This document shows, piece after piece, positions 41,529-50,970 of a DNA stretch of 64,000 nt. The notes under the pieces were generated by a model, which saw only the letters and a program-made list of their open reading frames with translations, was not told the DNA's origin and searched no databases. Source of the DNA: Azospirillum sp. (GTDB lineage: Bacteria > Pseudomonadota > Alphaproteobacteria > Azospirillales > Azospirillaceae); NCBI GenBank assembly GCA_027486405.1, contig JAIXPD010000011.1, positions 1 through 64,000 on the forward strand. Direction: 5' to 3'. A program made the position numbers and the translations under genes. Every line of letters begins with the position of its first letter. Position 1 is the stretch's first letter.

Positions 41529-41792
41529 ATGAACACGCAACTTCTTCTCGCCGCCCAGTATGACGGGCTTGCAATCATCCCGCTTGGCCGCGTCTGCAAA
41601 GACTATTTTCCGCACCTGTCCGAACAGCGACTTGTCGCGCGCATCCAGGCAGGCGATATCCCTTTGCCGATTGTCCGCATCGACCCGGACAGCCAAAAGA
41701 CGACGCGCGGCGTTGCTCTGGAACATCTGGCGGCATACATCGACCAGCGGAAACAGGCAGCGGAAAAGGAACTCAGAAGCCTAACGTCATGA
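41529..41792 (+). CDS. PrtN-family (pyocin activator-like) DNA-binding protein
   Basis: 87 residues. LLLAAQYDGLAIIPLGRVCKDYFPHLSEQRLVARIQAGDIPLPIVRI followed by GVALEHLAAYIDQRKQAAE matches the PrtN/AlpA-like winged-helix family that activates pyocin genes; relatives act as excisionase-like factors. Its 3' end overlaps the convergent integrase gene by six bases. The position opposite the integrase suggests a role in excision or induction. Confidence 0.82.
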   Translation: MNTQLLLAAQYDGLAIIPLGRVCKDYFPHLSEQRLVARIQAGDIPLPIVRIDPDSQKTTRGVALEHLAAYIDQRKQAAEKELRSLTS

Positions 41793-42899
41793 CTTCTTGG
41801 GTCGATGCGGCGTATCCGCGATTTCCAGCCATTTCCAATCCCTGTATTTGTCACCCGTCGCTCTGATGTGCGTGTACCTCTTCAGGCTTGTCCATGAACG
41901 GTGCCCTGTTACTGCCGCGACGTGGGGGATTGTCAGGCCCATCTCGAACAGCCTAGACGCCCCCTCGTGCCGCAGGCTGTGGAACACCAGCCGGTCTTCA
42001 TCCGGCGTGTCTGGGCCGTTGATTCCCAAAAGCAGGCAGGCCCGCGTGAAGTTCGCCCCTATGGCATCCACGGAATAGGGAAACGCCTGATCCTTGACCC
42101 GTGGCATGCTCAACAGGAACCGCAACGCGGCCCCGGGCAGATCGCACCACACGTCGTTTCCAGCCTTCTCACCTGGGTTTTTCATGTCGCGAATCAGGAT
42201 GCGGCTTCCAGCCTCATCCAGGTCAGCCCAGGCGAGGCGGGTGATTTCCTCTTGGCGGCGTGTCGAGAACAGCGCGAAGGGGATGACACGCGTCATCGGC
42301 AGCATGGACGGACGACGGCGCTCACGATCCGCAAAGTGCCGCATGAGCGCGTCCAGCTCATCCAAGGTCGGTCGTCGCTGGCGCTCTTGAGACTTGCCGA
42401 CGATTTTCAGGCGTTTCGCGACCATGGCCGCGTCCTTGGCCACAGACGGATCCACAGCGTATCCCCATGCCGGGCGGGCCGCTGACAACACCGCAGACAG
42501 GTGAGACAGATAGTTCCCGCGCGTTTGGGGCTTGACGTCCAAGCCGCGCAGCATGGTCACGATGTCAGCGCTTGCTATGGCTGTGATCGGCTTTTGCCCC
42601 AGCTCCGTCACCTTCAACGCACGCAGAACCTGCGCTTTCGTGTGCCCGATCTCGCCGCCATAGTCAGCGACATACTGGTCGATCACCATGGCCAGTGACG
42701 GCGATTCGGCCCGCGCCCGCTCCAACCCGCCGGGCGCACGCAACTCATCCTCACGCCACTCCAACCAGGCCGCCGCAGCTTGCCGACGGTCAAACGTCCT
42801 GTTTTCACGGTGGACAATCTCCCCACCGCGCACGATCTTGACCTGCGCGAGATAGGACTTTCCCCCATCCTTTTTCCGGCGCTCCGTGATCGCTCCCAT
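41787..42899 (-). CDS. int: Tyrosine recombinase integrase
   Basis: 370 residues from the ATG at 42899. The catalytic set is present: Arg in LFSTRRQEEITRLAW, HxxR in FHSLRHEGASRLFEMG, His in TGHRSWTSLKRYTHI and the nucleophile Tyr in that last block. N-terminal arm-binding (KSYLAQVKIVRGGEIVHRENRTFDRR) and core-binding domains precede it. It lies about 150 bases from dusA and transcribes away from it, the layout of dusA-type integrative elements. Confidence 0.95.
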   Translation of the reverse strand: MGAITERRKKDGGKSYLAQVKIVRGGEIVHRENRTFDRRQAAAAWLEWREDELRAPGGLERARAESPSLAMVIDQYVADYGGEIGHTKAQVLRALKVTELGQKPITAIASADIVTMLRGLDVKPQTRGNYLSHLSAVLSAARPAWGYAVDPSVAKDAAMVAKRLKIVGKSQERQRRPTLDELDALMRHFADRERRRPSMLPMTRVIPFALFSTRRQEEITRLAWADLDEAGSRILIRDMKNPGEKAGNDVWCDLPGAALRFLLSMPRVKDQAFPYSVDAIGANFTRACLLLGINGPDTPDEDRLVFHSLRHEGASRLFEMGLTIPHVAAVTGHRSWTSLKRYTHIRATGDKYRDWKWLEIADTPHRPKKS

Positions 42900-42963
42900 T
42901 GATCGCCCCACCCCTGACAACACGGGGTATGAGCGGACAACATTGTTGGCAGAGCGTCAACGG

Positions 42964-42994
42964 AATGTTGGAGAATGCTTGAAAATGTTGGGGA
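42964..42994. repeat. AATGTTGG direct repeats beside integrase, possible arm sites
   Basis: AATGTTGGAGA (42964-42974) and AATGTTGGGGA (42984-42994) lie 20 bp apart in the integrase-dusA gap, with a related ATTGTTGG at about 42943. They are suited to integrase or excisionase binding; unproven. Confidence 0.4.
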
Positions 42995-43047
42995 TTTTCC
43001 ACCGCACAGAACGCGGACGGCAGAGAAAAAAGAACGGTAAGTCATTG

Positions 43048-44070
43048 ATGAAAAACGTTATTCCGCTTTCCGTCGCCCCGATGATGGACTGGACCGACCG
43101 CCATTGCCGGTTCTTCCACCGCCTGCTGTCGCGCAACACGCTGCTCTACACCGAAATGGTGACGACCGGCGCGGTGCTGCACGGCGACCGCGAGCGGCTG
43201 TTGGGGTTCGACGCCGCCGAACATCCGGTGGCCTTGCAGTTGGGCGGGTCGGACCCGGCGGATCTCGCCGCCTGCGCCCGCATCGCCGAGGAGTGGGGCT
43301 ATGACGAGGTCAATCTGAACGTCGGCTGCCCCAGCGACCGCGTGCAGTCGGGCCGCTTCGGGGCCTGCCTGATGGCCGAACCCGATCTGGTCGCCCGCCT
43401 GATCGGCGCGATGCGCGAGGCGGTGTCGATCCCCGTCACCGTCAAATCCCGCATCGCGATCGACGAGATGGAGGAGTGGCCGACGCTCGAACGCTTCGTC
43501 CGCACCGTGTCGGCCACCGGCTGCACCCATTTCATCGTCCACGCCCGCAAGGCCTGGTTGAAGGGCCTCAGCCCCAAGGAAAACCGCGATGTGCCGCCGC
43601 TGCGTTACGAGCTGGTCCACCGGCTGAAACAGGAGTTTCCGCATCTGACCATCGCCATCAACGGCGGCATCCGCAGCCTGGACGAGGCGCTGGCGCATCT
43701 CCCTGCGCTCGACAGCGTGATGATCGGGCGTGCCGCCTACGAAACCCCCTATCTGCTGGCCGACGCCGACCGGCGCGTGTTCCACGACGCCAGCGCGGAC
43801 CAACCAGACCGGCACGCCGTGGTCGCCGCGATGGCCGACTACGCCGAAGAGGCGCGGCGGACGCGCGGAACCCCGCTGGCCGCCATCAGCCGCCACATGC
43901 TGGGCCTGTTCCAGGGCCTGCCCGGCGCGCGGGCGTGGCGCCGCCACATCAGCGAAAACGCCCATCTCCCCGGCGCCGGGCCGGAGGTGCTGATCCAGGC
44001 CGCCGCCCTGGTGCGGCGCGGGCGCGGGACGGAGGAGGAGAGCGGCGCGGATGGCGCGGCGGCGGCCTGA
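43048..44070 (+). CDS. dusA: tRNA-dihydrouridine synthase A, 5' end rebuilt by prophage
   Basis: 340 residues from the ATG at 43048. VAPMMDWTDRHCRFFHRLL, the FMN-barrel GCPS catalytic-Cys loop (NLNVGCPSDRVQSGRFGACLM), VHARKAWLKGLSPKENR and INGGIRSLDEAL are all standard DusA. It reduces U20/U20a in tRNA. Codons 1-11 (AAA AAC GTT ATT CCG CTT ..) are AT-rich, unlike the rest, and come before the presumed att core, so the prophage appears to supply the start codon and promoter. Confidence 0.93.
   Translation: MKNVIPLSVAPMMDWTDRHCRFFHRLLSRNTLLYTEMVTTGAVLHGDRERLLGFDAAEHPVALQLGGSDPADLAACARIAEEWGYDEVNLNVGCPSDRVQSGRFGACLMAEPDLVARLIGAMREAVSIPVTVKSRIAIDEMEEWPTLERFVRTVSATGCTHFIVHARKAWLKGLSPKENRDVPPLRYELVHRLKQEFPHLTIAINGGIRSLDEALAHLPALDSVMIGRAAYETPYLLADADRRVFHDASADQPDRHAVVAAMADYAEEARRTRGTPLAAISRHMLGLFQGLPGARAWRRHISENAHLPGAGPEVLIQAAALVRRGRGTEEESGADGAAAA
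43078..43110. other. Predicted prophage attachment core in dusA
   Basis: dusA-integrating elements recombine within the 5' end of dusA, over the codons for MMDWTDRH. The composition change from AT-rich phage codons to GC-rich host codons occurs here. The matching copy should lie beyond the left edge, so the exact core cannot be read. Confidence 0.5.
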
Positions 44071-44087
44071 CGGCGCGCGCCTGCCCT

Positions 44088-44151
44088 GGTTCAAGGGTGC
44101 GGAGGTTCAAGGGTGCGGAGGTTCAAGGGTGCGGAGGTTCAACGGTGCGGA
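44088..44151. repeat. 16-bp minisatellite, four copies
   Basis: GGTTCAAGGGTGCGGA is repeated four times head to tail (44088, 44104, 44120, 44136; the last has one change) between convergent dusA and the SNF2 helicase. Confidence 0.9.
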
Positions 44152-44188
44152 ACACGGCGCGAAACCGGGGGCCGGGTGAACCCCGCCC

Positions 44189-47100
44189 CTACTCCGCCGC
44201 CTGCGCCGTGTCGCCGGCCCCCAGCAGGTAATCAATGTCGCCGCCATCCAGCGCGCTGACCAGCCCGGTCCCTTCGATGGTGGCGGCGGACAGGCTGCCC
44301 TTGCGGCGTTGCAGCTCGATGATGCGTTCCTCGACCGAGTTGGCGGCGATCAGCTTGTAGACGAACACCGGCTTGTCCTGGCCGATGCGATAGGCGCGGT
44401 CGGTGGCCTGGTCCTCGGCCGCTGGGTTCCACCAGGGATCGTAATGGATCACCGTGTCGGCGGCGGTCAGGTTCAGGCCGCGCCCGCCCGCCTTCAGGCT
44501 GATGAGGAAGACCGGAACCTCGCGGTTCTGGAAGCGGTTGACCGGCTCCGACCGGTCCAGCGTGCGCCCGGTCAGTTCGACATAGGGAACGTCGATCTTC
44601 TCCAGCTCCACCTTGATCAGGTCGAGCATCGTGGTGAATTGCGAGAAGATCAGGATGCGGCGGCCTTCCGGGACCATTTCCCGCACCATCTCGGTCAGCG
44701 CCTCCAGCTTGGCGCTCTCCTTCACCTTGGCCGCCGTCGGGATCTTCAACAGGCGGGGGTCGCAGCAGACCTGCCGCAGCTTCAGCAGCGCGTCGATCAC
44801 GGTGATGGTGTTGCGGCCCAGACCGCCGCCCGCCCCGCCGCCAACCGCCAGCGCCGCGCGCACGGTTTCGTTCACCGACAGGCGGATGGTTTCGTACAGG
44901 TCGCGCTGGTCGCGATCCAGGTCGATGCGGACCACCATTTCCGTCTTGGGCGGCAGTTCCTTGGCCACCGCCTCTTTCGTCCGGCGCAGCAGGAAGGGAC
45001 GGATGCGCCGCATCAGCAGATTGGCGCGCGTGTTGTCGCCGCGCTTTTCGATGGGCACGCGGTACCGCTTGCCGAACTCCTTGCGGTCGCCCAGCAGGCC
45101 GGGCATCAGGAAGGCGAACTGGCTCCACAATTCGCCCAGATTGTTTTCCACCGGCGTGCCGGACAGGCAGAGACGATGCCGGGCCTGAAGCGCCACCACC
45201 GCGCGGGTTGCCTTGCCGTCCGGGTTCTTGATCGCCTGGGCCTCGTCCAGCACCAGCATGTGCCAGCTCAGCCGCTTCAACAGATCGACGTCGCGGGCAA
45301 CCACGCCGTAGGTCGTCACCACGATGTCGGTGCGGTCCAGTTCGGACAGCTTTTCGTGACGGTCCAGCCCGTGCAGCACCACCACCCGCAGATCGGGGGT
45401 GAAGCGTTCGGCCTCCGCCACCCAGTTGGGGACAAGGCTGGTCGGGACCACCACCAGACAGGGGTCGGTCAGGCGGCCTTCCTGCGCCTCCATGGCGATG
45501 TGGGCCAGGGTTTGCGCGGTTTTGCCCAGCCCCATGTCGTCGGCCAGAATCCCGGCGACGTTGTTGGCGCGCAGGCTTTGCATCCAGGCCAGACCGGCGC
45601 GCTGATAATCGCGCAATTCGCCCCGGAATCCCGGCGGCGGGGCGCAATCGCCCAGCGTTTCGCTGTCGCGCAGCCGTTTCAGATAACCGTCGATCTGCGC
45701 GGTTTCGCCCATGCGGCGGCCGATCAGATCATCGATGTCGAGCAGCGTGTCGGCCTCGGCCATCGGCACCTTCAGCCGGTCGCCCACCGGCCGCCCGGTG
45801 CCAAGCATGGCGTCGAGCACGCTCATCAACCGTTCCACCCGCTCGGCGGGCAGGGCCAGCACGTTGCCGTCGTCCAACACGATGTGCGCCCGCCCGTCGA
45901 TGATGCGGGTGGCCGACAGGCCGCCGCGTTCGACCAATTGGGCCAGGATCGGCAGCAGCGGGCGGCGTTCGCCGTCGATCTCCACCCCGACGTCCAGATC
46001 GAACCAGCCGTCACCGGCGTCGCGGACGGCAACCTCGACCTCGGCCCCCGGCTCGATCACCTTGGTGCCGAAATCGCTGCCGATCTCCACCAGCCATCCG
46101 GCGGCGGTCATGGCTGGAATCTCGGTGCTGAGGAAGGCGCGCCAGCGCTCCTCCACCTCGCGCCCGGTCAGCCAATGGACGCGCACACCGCGCGCGTTCA
46201 GGCTGCCCTTGGGTGGTTCGATCCGAGCCTGGGCGAAGCCGAAGGCGGACAGCCGGTCCAACGCCCCCTGTTCGGTCGCCTTGTCGCGGCGGACGAACGT
46301 GACGGTGCCGACGGAATCCTCAAAACGGGCGAACTGGCGCTGATCGTCGGGTTCGATCTCCGCCGCCTCGCCGCCGGGTTCGCCGTAATCGAAGGACAGG
46401 CGCAGCACGTCCACCAACCCGTCCGACGGCGTGACCACCCGGCCCAACCGGGCGATGACGCGCGGGGAGCGGTCGATGATGTCGGCGGCCTCGGCGGCCC
46501 CGCTGCGGATGCCGGGAATGGCGTTGTCGCGAAAGGCGGGCGGCAGGCTGGGGGCGGCGCGCGACGGGGCGAACAGGCGCGACGGGGCCGGGCGTGCGGA
46601 AGCCGGGCGGGACGGCGACGGGACCGCCGGGACCGGAACGGCGATCGGCGGCGCGGGCTTGCTCTTCGGCACCTCGACGACCTGGAGATCGACGGGGAAG
46701 ACGCTGCCGCTGGCCGAGTCGATGCACCAATAGGATTGCCCCTTCACCAGCGTGCAGCGCTCCGGCAGGCCGGTGGGGCGCAGCTTGCGCGTGGTCGGGT
46801 CGCGGAAGGCGCGCACCGCGCGGGCCGGGCCTTCGTTCAAGGGCGTGCCGTCGCGCCAGCGCAGACGCCCGGTGCCGAGCAGGCGGCGCAGCAGCCGGTC
46901 GATGGCCTCGCCCCGGTTCTTCGCCACCGGGGTGCGGGCCGCACCGCCGCCGCCCAACAGCCGGGCGATGGCGCGGTCGGCGTCGCCGTTGATGTCGCGC
47001 GGTGCCCGGGCCAGCACGTCGCGCGGGGTCGCCGCCTCGCCCTCGCTCTGGCCGTCGGCGCGGAACTCCGCCGCGATGACGCAAGCGACGTCGCCCTGCC

Positions 47101-47680
47101 CCGGTTCCAACATCCACCAGACGCTGCGCTCCGCCGCCGGTTTGGCCGCAGACGCGGCGGGGGCCGGGGCGACCGGGGACAGCGGAACGGACGGGGCGGC
47201 GGGCCGGACCAGGGACAGGGCCGGTTGCGCCGCGCGCGGCGGCGGGACCGCTGCGGCGGGCGGGGGTGGTGGGGCGGGTTGTGCGGCTGGTGTTGCCGCC
47301 GCCGGGCCGTTGGCCGGGCGCTGGTCCGGCAGATCGAACAGGGAGGCCCGCCGCCATTCCGGCCGGCTGTCCAGCGCCATCATCGCCACCGCCGCCATGT
47401 GGGCGCAGGCGTTGCGGCCGCAGGTGCAACTGCGGTCCAGCACGACGCCGCGCTTGCCCTGCACCGGGGTGATGACCACCGCCAGACGGCGGCCCAGATC
47501 GTTGACCTCCGCCCGGATGCGGTTGCCACCCGGTTCGCCGAGCGCAACCGCCCCGGTCATGATGAGCGTGCGCCCGCGCTGCAGCGTCTTCGCTTCGAAG
47601 ACGCGGGTCAGGTCCTCCTGAGCGAAGGGGACGGCCACACCCGTCTCAGCGCCGAGCGGCAAGGCATCAAAAAGGGACAT
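44189..47680 (-). CDS. SWIM zinc-finger SNF2-family helicase
   Basis: 1163 residues from the ATG at 47680. An N-terminal SWIM finger (CTCGRNACAHMAAVAM) is followed by an Ala/Pro-rich linker (150-240), a beta-rich middle and a C-terminal SNF2 ATPase: DDMGLGKTAQTLAHIA (Walker A), VLDEAQAIKNP (Walker B, DEAQ), LSGTPVENNL and the helicase C part with YRIGQDKPVFVYKL. Such proteins are Swi2/Snf2-like DNA translocases, probably involved in transcription or repair. A single gene, with no operon partner visible. Confidence 0.9.
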   Translation of the reverse strand: MSLFDALPLGAETGVAVPFAQEDLTRVFEAKTLQRGRTLIMTGAVALGEPGGNRIRAEVNDLGRRLAVVITPVQGKRGVVLDRSCTCGRNACAHMAAVAMMALDSRPEWRRASLFDLPDQRPANGPAAATPAAQPAPPPPPAAAVPPPRAAQPALSLVRPAAPSVPLSPVAPAPAASAAKPAAERSVWWMLEPGQGDVACVIAAEFRADGQSEGEAATPRDVLARAPRDINGDADRAIARLLGGGGAARTPVAKNRGEAIDRLLRRLLGTGRLRWRDGTPLNEGPARAVRAFRDPTTRKLRPTGLPERCTLVKGQSYWCIDSASGSVFPVDLQVVEVPKSKPAPPIAVPVPAVPSPSRPASARPAPSRLFAPSRAAPSLPPAFRDNAIPGIRSGAAEAADIIDRSPRVIARLGRVVTPSDGLVDVLRLSFDYGEPGGEAAEIEPDDQRQFARFEDSVGTVTFVRRDKATEQGALDRLSAFGFAQARIEPPKGSLNARGVRVHWLTGREVEERWRAFLSTEIPAMTAAGWLVEIGSDFGTKVIEPGAEVEVAVRDAGDGWFDLDVGVEIDGERRPLLPILAQLVERGGLSATRIIDGRAHIVLDDGNVLALPAERVERLMSVLDAMLGTGRPVGDRLKVPMAEADTLLDIDDLIGRRMGETAQIDGYLKRLRDSETLGDCAPPPGFRGELRDYQRAGLAWMQSLRANNVAGILADDMGLGKTAQTLAHIAMEAQEGRLTDPCLVVVPTSLVPNWVAEAERFTPDLRVVVLHGLDRHEKLSELDRTDIVVTTYGVVARDVDLLKRLSWHMLVLDEAQAIKNPDGKATRAVVALQARHRLCLSGTPVENNLGELWSQFAFLMPGLLGDRKEFGKRYRVPIEKRGDNTRANLLMRRIRPFLLRRTKEAVAKELPPKTEMVVRIDLDRDQRDLYETIRLSVNETVRAALAVGGGAGGGLGRNTITVIDALLKLRQVCCDPRLLKIPTAAKVKESAKLEALTEMVREMVPEGRRILIFSQFTTMLDLIKVELEKIDVPYVELTGRTLDRSEPVNRFQNREVPVFLISLKAGGRGLNLTAADTVIHYDPWWNPAAEDQATDRAYRIGQDKPVFVYKLIAANSVEERIIELQRRKGSLSAATIEGTGLVSALDGGDIDYLLGAGDTAQAAE

Positions 47681-48122
47681 GCGAGCGAAACGCCGTTCAA
47701 ACGGAACGAAACAAAAACGGGCGGCTGGTGTAACGCCTTTCGCCCGCCCTCGCAAGCGATCCCAACCGGGCCGCCCGCGCGCGAACGCCCGTGATAGCAC
47801 AGGATCGACGCGGCGGCATCATTGTGGTGAGGATGATGCAGGGCAATCGCTTGAAACATCGTGCGCCCGACCGAAACAAGGGTTGCCACGGATTTCACGG
47901 ATTTTTCACGGATTTCACGGAACGCATCTCAGAACCATCCGTTTGTGATCTTGGTGTAAACCTCATGACGGGATGCGGAATGCGATTGGGTGCGAAAATC
48001 CGCGCAATCCCTCATTTTTGTTCGTGAAATCCGCGTCCATTCTCGTCTGCTTGACGATGATCGCTCGTTCAAGCGATTGCCCTGTGAGGATGATGGGGGT
48101 GGTGTTGCCCCCGACCGGCTGG
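47681..48122. other. Intergenic palindromic element (MITE/REP-like)
   Basis: 442 bp without a gene. CAGGGCAATCGCTTGAA (47839-47855) recurs inverted at 48068-48084. Inside are three CACGGATTT-type repeats (47886-47920) opposed by an inverted GTGAAATCC near 48024. TGAGGATGATG flanks the two termini as a direct repeat. The layout is that of a small non-autonomous mobile or REP-like element of about 246 bp. Confidence 0.55.
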
Positions 48123-49517
48123 TCAGCCGTCGATGGCGATGCGGGCGTCGGCCATCACGCAGTTGCGGCCCGACCGCTTGGCCTCGTACAGCGCCTCGTC
48201 GGCGCGGCGGATCAGGGTTTCGGCGGTGTCGCCCAGACGGCCGCCGACGGAAATGCCGATCGACACGGTGACGGAGATTTCCCCCGCCCCCACCGCCGAC
48301 ACGGTGAAGGGCACATCGGCGATGCGCTGGCGCAGCCGTTCGGCGACGATCAGCGCGGCCTCCCCGTCGGTGTCGGGCAGGATGACGATGAACTCCTCCC
48401 CGCCCAGCCGCGCGACCAGATCGAAGGTGCGCAAATTGCGGCTGGCGCGCGCCGACACCTCGCGCAGCACCTCGTCGCCGATGGTGTGGCCGTAGCTGTC
48501 GTTGACGACCTTGAAATGGTCGATGTCGAACATCAGCACCGCGACCGGCTTCTGGCTGTCGATGGCGCGTTCCAGCAGGCGCGGCAGATGGGCGTTGACG
48601 TAACGGCGGTTGAAGACGCCGGTCAGGCTGTCGGTCAGCGCCATCGACAGGCTTTGCTCGTAATTCGCGCGCAGCCGTTCCTGATAGCGCTTGCGCCGAA
48701 TCTGGGTGCGGGCGCGGGCCAGCAGCTCGTTCCGGTCGATCGGCTTGATGACGTAGTCGTTGGCCCCCAGCTCCAGCCCCTTGGCGACGTGGTTCAGGTC
48801 GCCCTCGTCCACCATCAGCAGGATCGGGACCTGCCGCGTCCGCTCGTGCGAGCGCAGTTGCGAGCACAGGCGCAAGCCATCCTCGTTGGCCAAGGTCAGG
48901 CTGACGACCACGAGGTCCAGCTCGTTGGTCAGGGCGCGTTCCAACGCCTTGGCCCCGGTGTCGGTCGCCATCACGCTGTTGTGGTCGCGTTGCAGGGTTT
49001 CCGTGACCTTGTCGAGGTCGAGCGCGGAATCCTCCAGCACCAGGATGCGGGCGCGTTCGAAGGATTCGTTCAGCAAGGTCCCGCTGCGCTCGATCACCCC
49101 GAATTGGCCGGAGGTGTTTTCGCGCAACCGCCATTCGTCCATCATCATCTTGAGGCGGACGAGCGAGCGCACCCGCGCGAACAGCGCGATGTCGTTGACC
49201 GGCTTGGTCAGGAAATCGTCGGCCCCGGCCTCCAACCCGCGCACGCGGTCGGCCACGTCCGACAGCGCCGTGACCATCACGACCGGGATGTGCATGGTCG
49301 CGGGGTCGGAGCGGATGCGCTCGCACACCTCGAACCCATCCATGCCCGGCATCATCACGTCCAGCAGGACGATGTCCGGGGATTCCCGGTGCACCATCTC
49401 CAGCGCCTCGGGTCCGTTGAAGGCCGTGATGACGTTGAAGTACTCGCGCGTCAGCTTCGCCGCGAGCAGCTTCACGTTCGGCAGAACATCATCGACGACG
49501 AGGACACGCGCAGACAT
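48123..49517 (-). CDS. pleD: PleD-type response regulator diguanylate cyclase
   Basis: 464 residues from the ATG at 49517. REC1 (VLVVDDVLPNVKLLAAKL ..VLLDVMMPGMDGFEVC with the phospho-Asp, TKPVND) is followed by a degenerate REC2 (about 150-280) and a GGDEF domain with VARLGGEEFIVILP and an RTFD inhibitory I-site. This three-domain layout is PleD. It makes cyclic di-GMP for the motile-to-sessile switch. The divK gene lies 39 bases upstream, the standard alphaproteobacterial pair. Confidence 0.93.
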   Translation of the reverse strand: MSARVLVVDDVLPNVKLLAAKLTREYFNVITAFNGPEALEMVHRESPDIVLLDVMMPGMDGFEVCERIRSDPATMHIPVVMVTALSDVADRVRGLEAGADDFLTKPVNDIALFARVRSLVRLKMMMDEWRLRENTSGQFGVIERSGTLLNESFERARILVLEDSALDLDKVTETLQRDHNSVMATDTGAKALERALTNELDLVVVSLTLANEDGLRLCSQLRSHERTRQVPILLMVDEGDLNHVAKGLELGANDYVIKPIDRNELLARARTQIRRKRYQERLRANYEQSLSMALTDSLTGVFNRRYVNAHLPRLLERAIDSQKPVAVLMFDIDHFKVVNDSYGHTIGDEVLREVSARASRNLRTFDLVARLGGEEFIVILPDTDGEAALIVAERLRQRIADVPFTVSAVGAGEISVTVSIGISVGGRLGDTAETLIRRADEALYEAKRSGRNCVMADARIAIDG

Positions 49518-49556
49518 GGAGCGATGCGATCCTGTGATACTTCGTAGGTTCAACCG

Positions 49557-49964
49557 TTAGCTTAGAAACCTTCTAACCGTCTCCAAAAACTTAACGACTG
49601 AGATCGGTTTTGCAATGTAATCTTCACATCCGCCCTGACGGATTTTTTCTTCGTCACCCTTCATGGCAAAGGCGGTGACGGCGATGATGGGGATGCGGCG
49701 CAGGTCGGAGTCATCCTTGAGCCAGCGCGTCACCTCCAGCCCCGACACCTCGGGCAACTGGATGTCCATCAGGATTAGATCGGGACGGTGCTGGCGGGCC
49801 AGCCGCATCGCCTCCATCCCGTCGCGGGTTTGCATGGTCTTGTAGCCGTGCGCCTCAAGCAGATCATGGAACAGCTTCATGTTCAGCTCGTTGTCCTCAA
49901 CGATGAGGACGGTCTTGCCGGACACGCCGCCGATCATGCTTGATCCACCCGGTTCCACCGACAT
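49557..49964 (-). CDS. divK: DivK-type single-domain response regulator
   Basis: 135 residues from the ATG at 49964 (GGAG seven bases upstream); the ATG at 49937 gives 126, nearer the usual 121-125. [26 protein letters not shown], the phospho-Asp in [29 protein letters not shown] and [15 protein letters not shown] match DivK closely. It controls cell-cycle kinases (DivJ/PleC/DivL type) in alphaproteobacteria. Likely co-transcribed with pleD. Confidence 0.92.
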   Translation of the reverse strand: MSVEPGGSSMIGGVSGKTVLIVEDNELNMKLFHDLLEAHGYKTMQTRDGMEAMRLARQHRPDLILMDIQLPEVSGLEVTRWLKDDSDLRRIPIIAVTAFAMKGDEEKIRQGGCEDYIAKPISVVKFLETVRRFLS

Positions 49965-50232
49965 GCACACTCCGCTGAGCTTGGACCCGGATCGACCACC
50001 GGGCGCGTCGTTGACCGACGCGTCATGGGTCGCGCAAGGCAATCATTGTTCGGTATACCCCTTTTTCCCCCTGGTCGCGACGGTTAATTTTCCGGATCGG
50101 GGCAGAGCGCAAGGGGTGTGGGGCGGGCGCAACAAATTGATCGGACACGACAAAGCCGCCCGCAGGCTGGCGGGCGGCCGGTTGATGGTCGGTTGGTGTC
50201 CAAGGGGGCCGGGTGCGGTTCGCGCCGATCGG

Positions 50233-50970
50233 TCACAATTCCGCACCGGCCGGATCGGCGGCGGGCTTGGTCTTGCGCTTGGCCTCCTGGCGGCGGGCGC
50301 ATTTGGCACCGTACATCATGGTGTCGGCCCGGCGCATCACCTCGTCCTCGCGGTCGTCCTCCGCACCATAGGGCTGGGTCCCGACCGAGAAACGGACCGA
50401 CAGCGCCACCCCGCCCCATTCGGCGTGGCAGGCGTCGGCCAACCCCGCCAGCTCGCGGGCGCGGGCCAGGCCGTTGGCGACGTCGGTGTTGGTCAGCAGC
50501 ACGGCGAATTCGTCGCCACCCAGCCGGGCGACCACATCCTCCTGCCGCACGCTGGACGCGATCATCACCGCGACCTGACGCAGATAGCTGTCCCCGGCCA
50601 GATGACCATGGGTGTCGTTGATCGCCTTGAAGCCGTCCAGGTCGATCATCACCAGCAGACCGCCGACCCCGGTGCGCCGGGCGGTGGCCAGCTCGCGCCG
50701 GAAGTGGCTGTAGAAACCGCGCCGGTTCAACAGACCGGTCAGCTCGTCCGTCATCGTCAGGCTTTCCAGATACGCGATGCGTTCCTGTTGCTGGGCGATG
50801 GTTTCACGGGCTTCGGCCAACAGGGCCAGCGTCTCGTCCAGGGCCTGCCTTTCGGTGCCCCGCAGCAGGCCGACGCGCGACGCCAGGGCGACCGGGTTCC
50901 ACACCATGTCACCGTGCATACGGTCGGCGGAGTGGGACGTCAGATCCAGGGCGGCAACGATGGCGTTCAT
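50233..50970 (-). CDS. Soluble GGDEF diguanylate cyclase
   Basis: 245 residues. An N-terminal helical/coiled-coil stretch (LLRGTERQALDETLALLAEARETIAQQQERIAYLE) dimerises the GGDEF domain, which has LVMIDLDGFKAINDTHGHLAGD, VVARLGGDEFAVLL and an RQED I-site. No membrane or sensor domain is visible, so activity is set by dimerisation or partner proteins. The gap to the divK gene (49965-50232) shows no other gene. Confidence 0.9.
   Translation of the reverse strand: MNAIVAALDLTSHSADRMHGDMVWNPVALASRVGLLRGTERQALDETLALLAEARETIAQQQERIAYLESLTMTDELTGLLNRRGFYSHFRRELATARRTGVGGLLVMIDLDGFKAINDTHGHLAGDSYLRQVAVMIASSVRQEDVVARLGGDEFAVLLTNTDVANGLARARELAGLADACHAEWGGVALSVRFSVGTQPYGAEDDREDEVMRRADTMMYGAKCARRQEAKRKTKPAADPAGAEL

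Noticed and set aside
44309..47794. Very long plus-strand frame opposite the SNF2 helicase (over 1100 codons)
   Set aside because: Antisense to a well-supported helicase; composition is rich in His/Arg/Gln/Gly with no recognisable domain, as expected for the complement of a high-GC gene.
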